Of a DNA stretch of 64,000 nt, positions 42,005 through 51,498 are shown in pieces. A program made the translations under genes and the position numbers. Each line of letters opens with the position of its first letter. Within the stretch, counting starts at the first letter, position 1. Under the pieces are notes generated by a model. That model saw nothing but the letters and a program-made list of their open reading frames with translations. It had not been told where the DNA came from and searched no databases. The stretch spans positions 40,295-104,294 of the forward strand of contig JAHDBJ010000010.1 in the NCBI GenBank assembly GCA_020630435.1, read 5' to 3'. This DNA is from Saprospiraceae bacterium (GTDB lineage: Bacteria > Bacteroidota > Bacteroidia > Chitinophagales > Saprospiraceae).

Positions 42005-45000
42005 TCAACTCGCAACCGTATTCAATTTCGTCAAGAATGAAAGATAAAATACCGTTCCTTTCCCTAATTCACTTTCCACTCTTATTTTCCCTTGGTTGGC
42101 TTTAACCAATTCATGTACTAGATGCAAACCAAGTCCCATGCCTTTTTCACCAGCAGTACCTTTTGTGCTTTTATCTTTCTGTAGTAGAAATATAGTATTC
42201 AGTTTATTCGAAGGAATTCCTGCCCCATTGTCTCGAACTTCTATATCTATTCCAATATCAGAAGGCTTGGAAGAGACTGTAACAATATCATTAGAAGGGC
42301 TATATTTAATAGCATTATCAATCAAATTCCGAAGTATAGTTTGTAGCCCACTTCTATCAGCTACCACAAAAATATCAGCTCTAATTTTAGAAGTTAACCT
42401 TATCTTTTTTTCTTTTGCTAATGTGGTCAATGAAAGAAAAACCTCCTGAACCACTTCATTGACATTCAATTCTTCAGGTTTATGGGGAAGGGTATTCTGT
42501 TGAGCTAAAGCCCAGTTTAATACGTTATCAATTAATGCATTAAGACCAAGTGCATCTTTTTCTATCTCTTCTCCTAATGCTTCAAGGCTTTCGAAGTCTT
42601 GTTTACGAAGCAAATAATTCACCTTTTTCACAATACCTCTAAACGCAATGGCTGGTTTTCTTAAATCATGTCCTATAATAGCAAAAATCCTAGATTTAAT
42701 AATATCTAGTTTGCGCAATTCTTCAGCTTGTTCTCGTATCGTTTCCGTGCGCTTGAGCACCTCTGCCTCTAATAATTCATTTTTGACTTTAAGTCGATAT
42801 AAATGCCAACGATAATAGCCCAAGGATAAGGCAATTGCTAAAAACGAACAAAGTAAAATAAACCAGAGTTTTTTATAAAACGGTTCTGTCACATGGATAG
42901 TAATACGACGTGCATCTGACGACCAATTCCCTTTACTATCAGCCCCTTTTAAATGTAAGGTATATGTACCCGCAGGAAGTCGATTGTAACGCACACTCGG
43001 AGTATTTCCCAAGTACTGCCAATCTTTTTCATATCCTTCTAGCCATGCTTTAAACTGATTGAATTTAGCATTATAATAAACAGGTAATACAAAATCAAAC
43101 TGAAAATAAGATGTTTCGGGTTTGATAACTACTTCTGTTAATTTGGAAAGTGATTGTGTCTCTTCAGCAAGAGAATCTTTTCTTGCAATATAGTTACTAA
43201 ATTTTGTCAATATGATAGGTGGTGTTGTTTCTCGTTTTAATAATTCTTCTGTATTAAAAGCATTCACGCCATTCAGCCCCCCAAAGTACATTCTATTATT
43301 GTGATCTTTATAGTAAGAAAAGCGATTAAATTCATAATGACTAAAACCATCACCTTCATTGAATGTTCCAAATATTTTATTTTTGGTGTCAAAATAGGTA
43401 ATCCCATTGAAAGTACTTAACCAATACAAACTATCATTATAGGGTATAATTCCACAAACACTATTATTAGATAGTCCATCTTTTTCAGTATACGTTTGAA
43501 TTTTTCCAGTTTCCAAATCCCAGATGTTTAATCCACCATTCGTTCCTAACCAAAGTCGTTTGTCTTTATCTTCATGTATTGTCATAAAGTAGTTGCCTGA
43601 AAAGGTATTCTTATCTCCATTATTAACACGCCATGTTCTAGTAGTTCCTGTCGATCTATTAATAAAAAAAAGACCATTTACTGTACCTACCCATAATTGT
43701 CCTTGGCTACTTTCCATAATAAAACAAGGGCGGCTTTTTTCAAATGGATTCCCTTCTTCTGTTCTAAAAACGAGTTGTTCTCCCGTCCTAGGATCAAAGC
43801 GTATCAATTCACCATAAATCCCCTGCTCTTCTTGTTGTCCCACCCAGAAGTAGCCATCACTCGTTCTTGTCAAACAGCTTATAGGATACTTGAACTTATA
43901 GAGTTCCTGTGTTTTATTCTTCAAATTATATTTATGAAGATAACCAAAACGATAGCCCGCACAACTGCTTCCCCATAAAGTATCTTCTTCAAGGATAAGT
44001 TGACTACTACAATTGATATTCATTGCTTCATTCGTCTCAGGATTTTTCATCTCCAATGGCTCAACTTGCTTGGTTTCCAAATCATACTCATACCAATGCT
44101 TCACCTCTCGAGCGATATAGATTTTATCTTTACCATTGCCTGTTATACCTTTCATACTTTTGCCCCACTTTTCGTTTGGCTCAAGTTTTTTGCCTAAAAT
44201 ATGTTCTATTTTTTTACTTTGATTGACAGGAAAGATTCGAATTCCCATATGAGAAGAAAGAAGAATAGATTTCTTAAAATCATGGCTAAATATATGCGTA
44301 ATCAAATCTTCAATATTTGAAATAAAACTAATATCTGTAAAGCTCCAATCAGGTTCGACTAAGTATAATTGATTGACAACTGCTTCATTCTTGTTATTGC
44401 CAATGATAACATTGCCTTCATCATCTTCCCAAAGATAACCAAAGTGTTCATCAGAGGGTATTGCTTCAAATAGTGTTAAAGAATCATTCAATGATGGAAT
44501 ATGATAAACTCCATTTCTATCATCAAAACTAATCCAAATGAGGCCCTTTTTCGTTTGATGAAAAATCGATCTGAAGTAAACGTGTTTTACGATTTTTTCG
44601 TTAGATCGGGGCAATGTATAGGTCTTAAGTAATCTTCCTTTATTAGAAATAGACCATATTTTTCCCTTTTTATTTTTTATCCAAAAAGTCGTTTCATTCT
44701 TATCTGCAAGTAAGGTTAAATTGCTAGGAGCTGTTTTAATCTCAGTTGGTAATTGAAATAAAGGTAAGAAACTAGTATAGTCATATTCATAAACTACTGT
44801 ACCCTTACTAGATGTTGCGAGAAGGAAAAGTCTTTTACTTCTGGACAAATGCACATCATGCACATTGGTAGATTCACCAGAAATAAGCCGAAGATTAAGT
44901 TTTTGGCTAACCTTTGCTCCATCTTTTATAATATCGATAAAATCAAGGTTATCTTTATAAAATACCAATAGAGTATTATACTTACCTAATGCGATTTCAC

Positions 45001-45289
45001 TAATATCATTATCACTAATTTTGTACGGATTGGAAACTTGATTGTTATAAATAAGAAAGTTTTTCCCATCATAGCGATTGAGTCCATTATCTGTACCAAT
45101 CCATAGGAATCCTTCTGCATCTTGGGTGATGCAATTAACCGTTCGATCAGACAGTCCTTTTGATACTGAAATACGCTCTTGTCTTCCTAGGTTTATTTGT
45201 GCTGAAGCATTGAATAAAACTCCAAGAATTAACAAGACGAATATATTCAATCTTAGTAAAGGCATTGATAAATTTAATATTGTAAACAA
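42005..45289 (-). CDS. Propeller-sensor histidine kinase (Reg_prop/Y_Y_Y)
   Basis: The 1094-residue protein has a signal peptide near residues 15-35 and a large periplasmic part of about 700 residues made of two-component-regulator propeller repeats. Examples are GFLWIGTDNGLNRYDG, GQLWVGTVNGLFF and KRLWLGTNGGLNIWD. A Y_Y_Y domain (about 735-805) and a transmembrane helix (about 815-835) follow. The cytoplasmic part holds a HisKA domain with His874 in IGHDLRKPAIA and an HATPase_c domain with N, DNGAG and GMGLGLH boxes. The layout is that of hybrid two-component systems of Bacteroidota, but here there is no receiver and no AraC domain. A partner response regulator is not adjacent. Ligand is unknown. 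Confidence 0.9.
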   Translation of the reverse strand: MFTILNLSMPLLRLNIFVLLILGVLFNASAQINLGRQERISVSKGLSDRTVNCITQDAEGFLWIGTDNGLNRYDGKNFLIYNNQVSNPYKISDNDISEIALGKYNTLLVFYKDNLDFIDIIKDGAKVSQKLNLRLISGESTNVHDVHLSRSKRLFLLATSSKGTVVYEYDYTSFLPLFQLPTEIKTAPSNLTLLADKNETTFWIKNKKGKIWSISNKGRLLKTYTLPRSNEKIVKHVYFRSIFHQTKKGLIWISFDDRNGVYHIPSLNDSLTLFEAIPSDEHFGYLWEDDEGNVIIGNNKNEAVVNQLYLVEPDWSFTDISFISNIEDLITHIFSHDFKKSILLSSHMGIRIFPVNQSKKIEHILGKKLEPNEKWGKSMKGITGNGKDKIYIAREVKHWYEYDLETKQVEPLEMKNPETNEAMNINCSSQLILEEDTLWGSSCAGYRFGYLHKYNLKNKTQELYKFKYPISCLTRTSDGYFWVGQQEEQGIYGELIRFDPRTGEQLVFRTEEGNPFEKSRPCFIMESSQGQLWVGTVNGLFFINRSTGTTRTWRVNNGDKNTFSGNYFMTIHEDKDKRLWLGTNGGLNIWDLETGKIQTYTEKDGLSNNSVCGIIPYNDSLYWLSTFNGITYFDTKNKIFGTFNEGDGFSHYEFNRFSYYKDHNNRMYFGGLNGVNAFNTEELLKRETTPPIILTKFSNYIARKDSLAEETQSLSKLTEVVIKPETSYFQFDFVLPVYYNAKFNQFKAWLEGYEKDWQYLGNTPSVRYNRLPAGTYTLHLKGADSKGNWSSDARRITIHVTEPFYKKLWFILLCSFLAIALSLGYYRWHLYRLKVKNELLEAEVLKRTETIREQAEELRKLDIIKSRIFAIIGHDLRKPAIAFRGIVKKVNYLLRKQDFESLEALGEEIEKDALGLNALIDNVLNWALAQQNTLPHKPEELNVNEVVQEVFLSLTTLAKEKKIRLTSKIRADIFVVADRSGLQTILRNLIDNAIKYSPSNDIVTVSSKPSDIGIDIEVRDNGAGIPSNKLNTIFLLQKDKSTKGTAGEKGMGLGLHLVHELVKANQGKIRVESELGKGTVFYLSFLTKLNTVAS

Positions 45290-45466
45290 CTTTATTTAAA
45301 AATAGCCACAACTAAGAATTTGTTGGGTAACAATTCTACTCTTCATTGATAGCTCAATTTACAAAAAAATATAAACTTTCTCTAATAAGTATCCATATTC
45401 TTAATTAGAATAGCCAATTTTATTTAAAGCGATTTTTCATAAAAAATGTTAAAATTTTAAAAATTG

Positions 45467-45502
45467 TTTGAACTTTAAGCCGATTGACGTATATTTACGT
45501 CA
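45467..45502 (+). promoter_or_regulatory. Promoter and BlaI-type operator of the second blaI
   Basis: TTTG (45467-45470) is followed after 19 bp by TATATTTA (45490-45497), one base from consensus. The dyad TGACGT-N6-ACGTCA (45485-45502) covers this -7 element completely. A second, wider dyad ATTGACG/CGTCAAT spans 45483-45524. Repressor binding would block the promoter, giving autoregulation of the gene at 45540. Confidence 0.6.
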
Positions 45503-45539
45503 TAAAGCTAAGGTATTCGTCAATTAGTCTAACTATTAT

Positions 45540-45902
45540 ATGAATAAATTAACACAAGTTGAAGAAGAAATTATGCAAATTATCTGGCAGCTCAAGCGCT
45601 GTTTAGTTCGAGACATAATTGACCAAATAGAACAAAATACAGGCGAACGTCCTCCTAGGAGTACGATATCTTCCGTAGTCAGAATTTTAGAAAAAAAGGG
45701 ATTTTTAGGATTTAAGGCTTATGGAAAAACATACGAATATTTTCCTTTGATAAAGGAAGAAAAGTACAAGCGATATAGTTTAAAGGGATTAATTGATAGT
45801 TATTTTGGAGGTTCATTCCAACAATTAGTTTCCTTTATGGTAAAGAAAAAAGATTTAAGTAAAGCAGAAATAGAAGAGATGTTGAAGAAATTAGATAAGT
45901 AA
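45540..45902 (+). CDS. BlaI/MecI/CopY-family repressor (second)
   Basis: The 120-residue winged-helix repressor has LTQVEEEIMQIIWQLKRCLVRDII (residues 3-26) and PRSTISSVVRILEKKGFLGFKAYG (about 39-62) as the helix-turn-helix region. A dimerisation tail SYFGGSFQQLVSFMVKKKDLSKAEIEEMLKKL follows. The partner M56 gene is 236 bp downstream, separated by a 157-nt inverted repeat. The operator at 45485-45502 overlaps its own promoter. It differs from the repressor at 27241-27627 and probably recognises another half-site. Confidence 0.9.
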   Translation: MNKLTQVEEEIMQIIWQLKRCLVRDIIDQIEQNTGERPPRSTISSVVRILEKKGFLGFKAYGKTYEYFPLIKEEKYKRYSLKGLIDSYFGGSFQQLVSFMVKKKDLSKAEIEEMLKKLDK

Positions 45903-46055
45903 CGGACAAAGAATAACTTCCTGATTTCGTTTATGTTCTTTTGAGTTTAATCAAGGCATTTTTTTTAGCAATAGCTATGCTATTCCTTAAAAAAATGCCT
46001 TGATTAAACTCAAAATTCCTATTCCCAAATCAGGAATTTATTCTTTTTCCGTTAC
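45899..46055. repeat. 157-nt inverted repeat between blaI and M56 genes
   Basis: An outer pair of 29-base arms (45899-45927 with 46027-46055) agrees at 27 of 29 positions and starts GTAACGG...CCGTTAC. After an 11 x 11 unpaired stretch comes a perfect 27-bp inner stem (45939-45965 with 45989-46015). The 23-nt tip contains the palindrome ATAGCTAT. The left end includes the blaI stop codon at 45900-45902. It could be a MITE-like insertion or an attenuating hairpin in the blaI-M56 transcript; no flanking target duplication was clear. Copies elsewhere in the genome were not testable. Confidence 0.8.
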
Positions 46056-46138
46056 TAAATAGAATCCCCCTCAGTACACTATAAAGTATATTATTTTATA
46101 GAAGTTGTTTTTGATTTAACTTTCAAAATTGAATCATT

Positions 46139-48253
46139 ATGTATTACCTACTAGAAGTTTCCTTCTGTTGGCTATCATTTTATGCCCTTTATGCAATATT
46201 TTTTAAGAGAGAAACTTTTTTTGGTGGCAATCGAATTTATCTTTTGGCAACCCTTTTTGCAGGGCTTCTTATCCCTTTAATAGAAGTTCCTATTCAACCT
46301 GTCATGCCTGAGATAGAAGCTGTGGCTTTAGAAGTTAAAGATGCTACTGATCACTCTTTAAGTGAGGTCTATATGTTATCACAAAAGACAATTTCAGTAG
46401 CAAATGATGCTTTCAATTTTGATGTTAAACAAATTCTTTGGGGTATTTATCTATTTGGCGTTCTATTATCGTTTAGTCGTTTTTTGATAGGAATTGCACA
46501 AATAAAGAATCTATATTCTAGTGCCACGATTACTAAAAAAGAAGGCTATACTTTAGTAGAAACCAAGTTGCCTCACATCCCTTTTTCTTTTTTCAATTAT
46601 CTCTTTTTTTATACAGATACAACATACAATACAGTAGAAAAAGAGCAAATCCTTCGACACGAACTTGCACATATTGAAGGAGGTCATTCTTGGGATGTTG
46701 TATTTTTTGAATTATTGAAAATGTTCTTTTGGTTTAATCCCTTAATTTATTTTTATAAAAGTGCACTTCGAGATGTGCATGAGTTTCTTGCAGATGCAAG
46801 TGTATTAACACAGGCCTCGAAACAAGAATATGGACGATTATTGATTGCTCAATCGAGTAGTCGAATTAAGATTGCTTTAGCTAACAATTTTAATTATTCA
46901 CAATTACAAAAAAGAATAGAAATGATGACAATAAATAAATCTTCAGATATAGCATATTTAAAATATATACTTTCCATTCCCTTATCAATTTTATTATTCT
47001 TGTGTTTGGCACAAGCAGAGTTATTTGCTCAAGAGCAGGGAAGCTTTTCTGAAACGACCAGCCTAATTAAAAGACCTGATGGAAAGACCATCATTATGAC
47101 AACTTTGACAGATGATAAAAAGGATGCTCAGGGAAATATTATTTATAAAAAGCCACAAGTTCCTGCTACTTTTGGTGATTGCCAAAGTTTGGAAACTGTA
47201 TATCAACAACAGGCTTGTTCTTATAAATATAGCCAAACCTATATGCTTGAAAAGCTAAAAACACCTAGTATTGCCCAAGCAAAAGGGATTAAAGGAATCG
47301 TATTAGTAGAATTTGAAATCGATAAAAATGGTAAGGTACGAAATACCCAAGTTGTAAAAAAGATAGGAGGCGGCTGTGAAGAGGAAGTCGTCAGAGTTTT
47401 GACATCAATGCCACAATGGACTCCTGCTAAACAAGATGGTAAAAATGTTGTTTCTCACAAAGTATTATCAATAGAATTTCCTTTGAAAGAAAGTAGATTA
47501 CAACAAGTTAAAGCACTTCCAAAACAACCCGCAAAGTCTGAACAAAAAACCCCCTGGGCAATTGGTTGTGATAGTGGAGATCATGGACAAAATTGGCTAT
47601 GTACTATAAATCAATTAGTAGAAAAATTTTCTCCTCTTATAAGTTATCCTCTAGAAGCTCAAAAAGTAGGTATGTGGGGTAGTGTAAGTTTAAAATTCGA
47701 GATAGATGAAAAAGGAAATACAACAGATGTTAAAGTAGGAATGAGTAGTTGTGAATTATGCCATGAGGACGCTTTAAGCATTGGCAACAACTATAAAGAC
47801 AAATGGTTACCTAAAACAGTTAATGGAAAAAGTGTAAAATCGTCTATTAATATTCCACTTAGCTATGTTCCTAAACTAGGCCAAAAAGTTCCTGGTCTCG
47901 CAGACACATATATCATTACAGACAAAATGCCTCATCCTGTGGATTGTACAGAAACATCCTGGAAGAGAAGTGAAAGACATTGTACTTATAATTCTTGGTT
48001 ATCTTATTTAAGCAAAAACTTAAAGTATCCTACCAAGGCTAAAAACAACCGTACAGAAGGTATGGCTGTTATCAATACCATCATTGATGAACAGGGAAAT
48101 ATTACCAATGCTAAAATCATCCAAAATCCTGGTAATGGAACAGGTGAAGAAGCACTAAGACTTGTAAAGCAACTTCCGAAATGGGTTGGTGGAAAACATC
48201 AAGGAAAACCTGTCAAAGTAATGTATAACTTCCGTGTACCTTTTAAGTTATAA
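46139..48253 (+). CDS. M56 peptidase with three TonB-C-like modules
   Basis: The 704-residue protein has transmembrane helices near 5-22, 35-52, 98-118 and 270-290. HELAH at about 174-178 is the M56 zinc motif. After the last helix come three periplasmic TonB C-terminal-like modules (about 370-445, 500-580 and 630-704), each of the type GxVxVxFxIDxxGxVxNxxVxxxxG...A...VxxxPxW.P...GKxV. A Cys pair precedes each module (DCQ...AC, GCD...LC and DCT...HC). Combined with the blaI gene upstream, it is a membrane sensor. The TonB-like modules may contact an outer-membrane TonB-dependent receptor, which is inferred. Confidence 0.85.
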   Translation: MYYLLEVSFCWLSFYALYAIFFKRETFFGGNRIYLLATLFAGLLIPLIEVPIQPVMPEIEAVALEVKDATDHSLSEVYMLSQKTISVANDAFNFDVKQILWGIYLFGVLLSFSRFLIGIAQIKNLYSSATITKKEGYTLVETKLPHIPFSFFNYLFFYTDTTYNTVEKEQILRHELAHIEGGHSWDVVFFELLKMFFWFNPLIYFYKSALRDVHEFLADASVLTQASKQEYGRLLIAQSSSRIKIALANNFNYSQLQKRIEMMTINKSSDIAYLKYILSIPLSILLFLCLAQAELFAQEQGSFSETTSLIKRPDGKTIIMTTLTDDKKDAQGNIIYKKPQVPATFGDCQSLETVYQQQACSYKYSQTYMLEKLKTPSIAQAKGIKGIVLVEFEIDKNGKVRNTQVVKKIGGGCEEEVVRVLTSMPQWTPAKQDGKNVVSHKVLSIEFPLKESRLQQVKALPKQPAKSEQKTPWAIGCDSGDHGQNWLCTINQLVEKFSPLISYPLEAQKVGMWGSVSLKFEIDEKGNTTDVKVGMSSCELCHEDALSIGNNYKDKWLPKTVNGKSVKSSINIPLSYVPKLGQKVPGLADTYIITDKMPHPVDCTETSWKRSERHCTYNSWLSYLSKNLKYPTKAKNNRTEGMAVINTIIDEQGNITNAKIIQNPGNGTGEEALRLVKQLPKWVGGKHQGKPVKVMYNFRVPFKL

Positions 48254-48287
48254 GCTGTGGTCTAGCAAGTAGGAAAAATTAAATGAC

Positions 48288-49817
48288 TCATATTTTATCT
48301 ACACTATTTAGTTGTTTTAATTTACCATTTTTTTGATTGAAGTTTTGTATCAATTTATAGATAAATGGAGTCTGAGTCTGAAATCGAATTAAAATATCTT
48401 CCGATATATTTTTTCTACTAAAAGGAACAACTTTCGTATATTCTTGAATTTGATGGGCTTTGCGTCCATATTTATATGCATAAGGAAATCTTCCTCTTTT
48501 ATCAATTTGGTTGTTTTTGTTTTCTTTATTAGGGATACTAATATAGAACTCACTATTCTCAATATTCCCATTTTGATTAAAGAGGGATTTTCTTTTTAAA
48601 TGTTCATATAACTCTTTGGCCGTATTTATAGCGGGATCAATTAATTCTATATTTTCCGCCATATTTTTTCGATATAAAAATTGTCCATTCTTATTCTTAT
48701 AATTATACAGCTCTTTGAGGATTTCATTAATTTCTTTTGTTAAATATGGGTAGTGGGTACAGCCAAGAATAATGGACTTCAGCTGATTATTTGATTCAGA
48801 TTTTCTAATTTGTTCTAATAAAGAAACTAGATGAAAGCGAACATAATTCGCTGCGTCATTAATCTGCAAAATAGAACAGCCCTCTGTCATCCCTTTCACA
48901 TCGCATAACATTTTATAGTTATTATAATCAAAATTGTAAATACTTTCTAATGTTTTATCAATCTTTATATTTCCATTTAAACTTGGTCCTTTATAAGCTG
49001 AACGAGGTTTTTTAAGGTTTTTATCAAAATAATCTGGGTCTTCATCTATAGCTTCTGCTATTCCAATTCCTCCTTGAGAAAATACTTCTATTTCACCTGA
49101 ATAATTAAGTTCCTTTTTAAATTTATTAATTGTATTGGTATATCCCTTCGACGCTACAGTTCCAACAGTAGCTAAAACGCCAATTATTGCATTTTCATCA
49201 GGCTTAATATTGGTTAAAACCGCTCTTACCCCAGCATCTATAACACCTATTATTTTGACATCTGCTCCTACTTTATCAATCAAAGATTCAATATTTTCTT
49301 TCCCATAAGCTGTTGCCGTATTACAAGCTATTACAATGACTTTCACAGGCTGTTTGTCTGTGTTTACTATACCATCATCTACATCACTATAATATTTATT
49401 TCCCATCAAAAATTGAGCATCCTTAATAATATGTTCTTGCAATAAATCAATTTTGTTCTCTTTAGAATAATTACCATAAGGCATATTGGCTTGATCTCCT
49501 AAATAAATAAATGATTCCTTTGCAAAATCTAGAATACCATCTTTCCCTTTCTCTTTTGTTTTATTCTTATTTTCATCATAATTAACGATTGCTTTTAGAA
49601 CAGTCAATCCCCCTGTACCTGAGTCAAAGACACCAATTGGTAAACTTTTATCTTTATTAGGATAATTTTTAAAATCAATATAAAAATAGTTTGATGTATC
49701 ATTGACAATTGTACTAACAATATCTTTTTCTTGCTCGATTACTGGTTGGGATTCTTTTACCAAGTTCTGTTTACAACTTGTAGCAATCAATAAACAAATA
49801 ATAATATAATATCTCAT
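48288..49817 (-). CDS. Lipoprotein with glutamate-racemase-like domain
   Basis: The 509-residue protein begins with a lipoprotein signal, lipobox ATSC with Cys15. From residue 60 it carries an Asp/Glu racemase fold. GVFDSGTGGLTVLKA (about 62-76), YLGDQANMPYG (105-115), IACNTATAYG with Cys165 and GCTHYPYL with Cys353 supply the two active-site cysteines. MurI is normally cytoplasmic and about 270 residues. This one is longer, with inserts around 85-150 and 260-320, and lipid-anchored in the envelope. Its start overlaps the D-aminoacylase stop by 4 bp, so both act together, perhaps racemising an amino acid released from peptides. Confidence 0.8.
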   Translation of the reverse strand: MRYYIIICLLIATSCKQNLVKESQPVIEQEKDIVSTIVNDTSNYFYIDFKNYPNKDKSLPIGVFDSGTGGLTVLKAIVNYDENKNKTKEKGKDGILDFAKESFIYLGDQANMPYGNYSKENKIDLLQEHIIKDAQFLMGNKYYSDVDDGIVNTDKQPVKVIVIACNTATAYGKENIESLIDKVGADVKIIGVIDAGVRAVLTNIKPDENAIIGVLATVGTVASKGYTNTINKFKKELNYSGEIEVFSQGGIGIAEAIDEDPDYFDKNLKKPRSAYKGPSLNGNIKIDKTLESIYNFDYNNYKMLCDVKGMTEGCSILQINDAANYVRFHLVSLLEQIRKSESNNQLKSIILGCTHYPYLTKEINEILKELYNYKNKNGQFLYRKNMAENIELIDPAINTAKELYEHLKRKSLFNQNGNIENSEFYISIPNKENKNNQIDKRGRFPYAYKYGRKAHQIQEYTKVVPFSRKNISEDILIRFQTQTPFIYKLIQNFNQKNGKLKQLNSVDKI

Positions 49818-51379
49818 TTTACATCTTTTTTAGTTAAAACTTTACCATTACGTTTTTGATTATAAATACCTTCTTTGATTGCAATAACACCATTAATAAT
49901 ACTGTATTCTAATCCCTCAGCATATAAAAAAGCATTTTCATAATTGGCTTTATCCTTATATTTTTCTGGGTCAAAGATGATAATATCAGCATAATACCCC
50001 TCTTGGAGTTTACCTCTCTTTGGGATCTTGAATATTGCGGCAGTTTTAGCACTAGAATTATTGATAAATGTTCCAATATCAATTACCTTTTCTTCTTTAA
50101 CATATTTACGATATTTTCTAGGAAAAGAACCATATTTTCTTGGATGCCCTGTATTGCCATCAGAGCCTGTCACGACCCAAGGTTGTCGCATAAAATTAGA
50201 AATATCTTCACTAGTCATATTGAAAGAAGCAACTCTAGTGGTAGTCCCTACTTTCAATATTTCAAAAACAGTTTCCTCTGGAGTTAAGGCTTGTTCTTTT
50301 GAAATTTCCAAGAGATTTTTTCCTAAAAAAGTAGAATCCTCTGTCATTACAATTAACAGTTTATCGGGCCCTCCACGACGAGTAATATTCTTTCTAGTAT
50401 CCCCTAAAATTTTAGGCTTAAGCTTAGAATTATTGTACCGTATATAGAGTGAATCTTTCCCCCCACTTTCTGCCCATCGAGGAACAACAGCAGATTGAAG
50501 TCCTGTAGCAGAAGCATCATAAGGATATTGATTAGCCGTAATATCAATTCCTTCTAAACGGCTTTTTTCTATTAACTTTATAATATCAAGGCTTTGATTC
50601 CAAACATCTACGCCCAAACATTTGATATGAGAAATATGAATGGGTAAATTAGCTTTTTCTCCTATTTCAATAGCCTCTTCAACAGCAGCTTTTAAACCAA
50701 TTGTATAAGAGCTTTCGTCTCTTAAATGAGTGTCATATATGCCTTCGTTTTGAGCTGCGATTTTCGCTAAAGCAATAATCTCTTTTGTATCACTATAACT
50801 TCCTGGAGCATAATATAACCCCGTGGATAATCCAAAGCATCCCGCATCCATTTCTCTTTGTACAAGAGTTTGCATATTTTTGATTTCTTCTTCACTTGCT
50901 TTTTTATTACTTCGACCAACAACTATTTTTCGAAGGGTATTATGACCTACCATTAGGACAACATTTGTTCCAATGCCATGAGATTCATACAAGGTTTTAA
51001 ATTCAGTAGAAGGGAAAAAACTATTTCCATCATTTCCTACCACAACAGTAGTTACCCCCTGCATCAAAAAGGGTTGATTATGTGCTTTTTCTGGCTTTCT
51101 AAGTTCTCGATCTGCATGTGTATGTGGATCAATAAACCCTGGACAAACGATTGAGCCTTTAGCATCAATTGTTTTTTTGGCTATAATATTTACATTTTTT
51201 TTCTTTCCAATATAAATAATTTTGTCTCCTTGTATTGCTAGAATACTTTCTGAAGGTTTATTATCAATACCATTATATATGATACCATTTTTTATAAGAA
51301 TATCAGCTATTATTTCTTTCTTTTGGCAAGAACATAAAGAAATGATTAGTAATAAAAAAAGAAATGATTTCAGTTGCAT
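49814..51379 (-). CDS. D-aminoacylase-type lipoprotein
   Basis: The protein is an amidohydrolase of the N-acyl-D-amino-acid deacylase group. The lipobox is SLCSC from the start at 51379 (MQLKSFLFLLLIISLCSCQ), preferred over the ATG at 51421 whose codons lie within a hairpin. Marker motifs are CPGFIDPHTHADRELRKP with the HxH metal pair (about 70-90), MQGVTTVVVGNDG, FGLSTGLYYAPG, HLRDE, HISHIKCLG and VTGSDGNTGHPR with the late metal-binding Asp. Such enzymes release D-amino acids from acyl or peptide-like amides. The stop overlaps the racemase start by 4 bp. It is likely periplasmic or surface facing. Confidence 0.88.
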   Translation of the reverse strand: MQLKSFLFLLLIISLCSCQKKEIIADILIKNGIIYNGIDNKPSESILAIQGDKIIYIGKKKNVNIIAKKTIDAKGSIVCPGFIDPHTHADRELRKPEKAHNQPFLMQGVTTVVVGNDGNSFFPSTEFKTLYESHGIGTNVVLMVGHNTLRKIVVGRSNKKASEEEIKNMQTLVQREMDAGCFGLSTGLYYAPGSYSDTKEIIALAKIAAQNEGIYDTHLRDESSYTIGLKAAVEEAIEIGEKANLPIHISHIKCLGVDVWNQSLDIIKLIEKSRLEGIDITANQYPYDASATGLQSAVVPRWAESGGKDSLYIRYNNSKLKPKILGDTRKNITRRGGPDKLLIVMTEDSTFLGKNLLEISKEQALTPEETVFEILKVGTTTRVASFNMTSEDISNFMRQPWVVTGSDGNTGHPRKYGSFPRKYRKYVKEEKVIDIGTFINNSSAKTAAIFKIPKRGKLQEGYYADIIIFDPEKYKDKANYENAFLYAEGLEYSIINGVIAIKEGIYNQKRNGKVLTKKDVK

Positions 51380-51392
51380 AGTGAAAAAATAA

Positions 51393-51427
51393 AAGAGGCT
51401 GCCAAGGAGAATACAAAGCAACCTCTT
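51393..51427 (-). promoter_or_regulatory. Hairpin between SusD and D-aminoacylase genes
   Basis: AAGAGG (51393-51398) and CCTCTT (51422-51427) with inner TGC/GCA form a short imperfect stem. It lies in the 119-bp gap after the SusD stop (51499). It may lower read-through from the transporter genes into the enzyme genes, or protect mRNA ends. A T run is not clear. Confidence 0.4.
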
Positions 51428-51498
51428 AATTAAAATTTTGTTTGAGTTAAATGCTAAAACAAAAATTGATAATCAAAAACTATTGTATAAACATCTAT

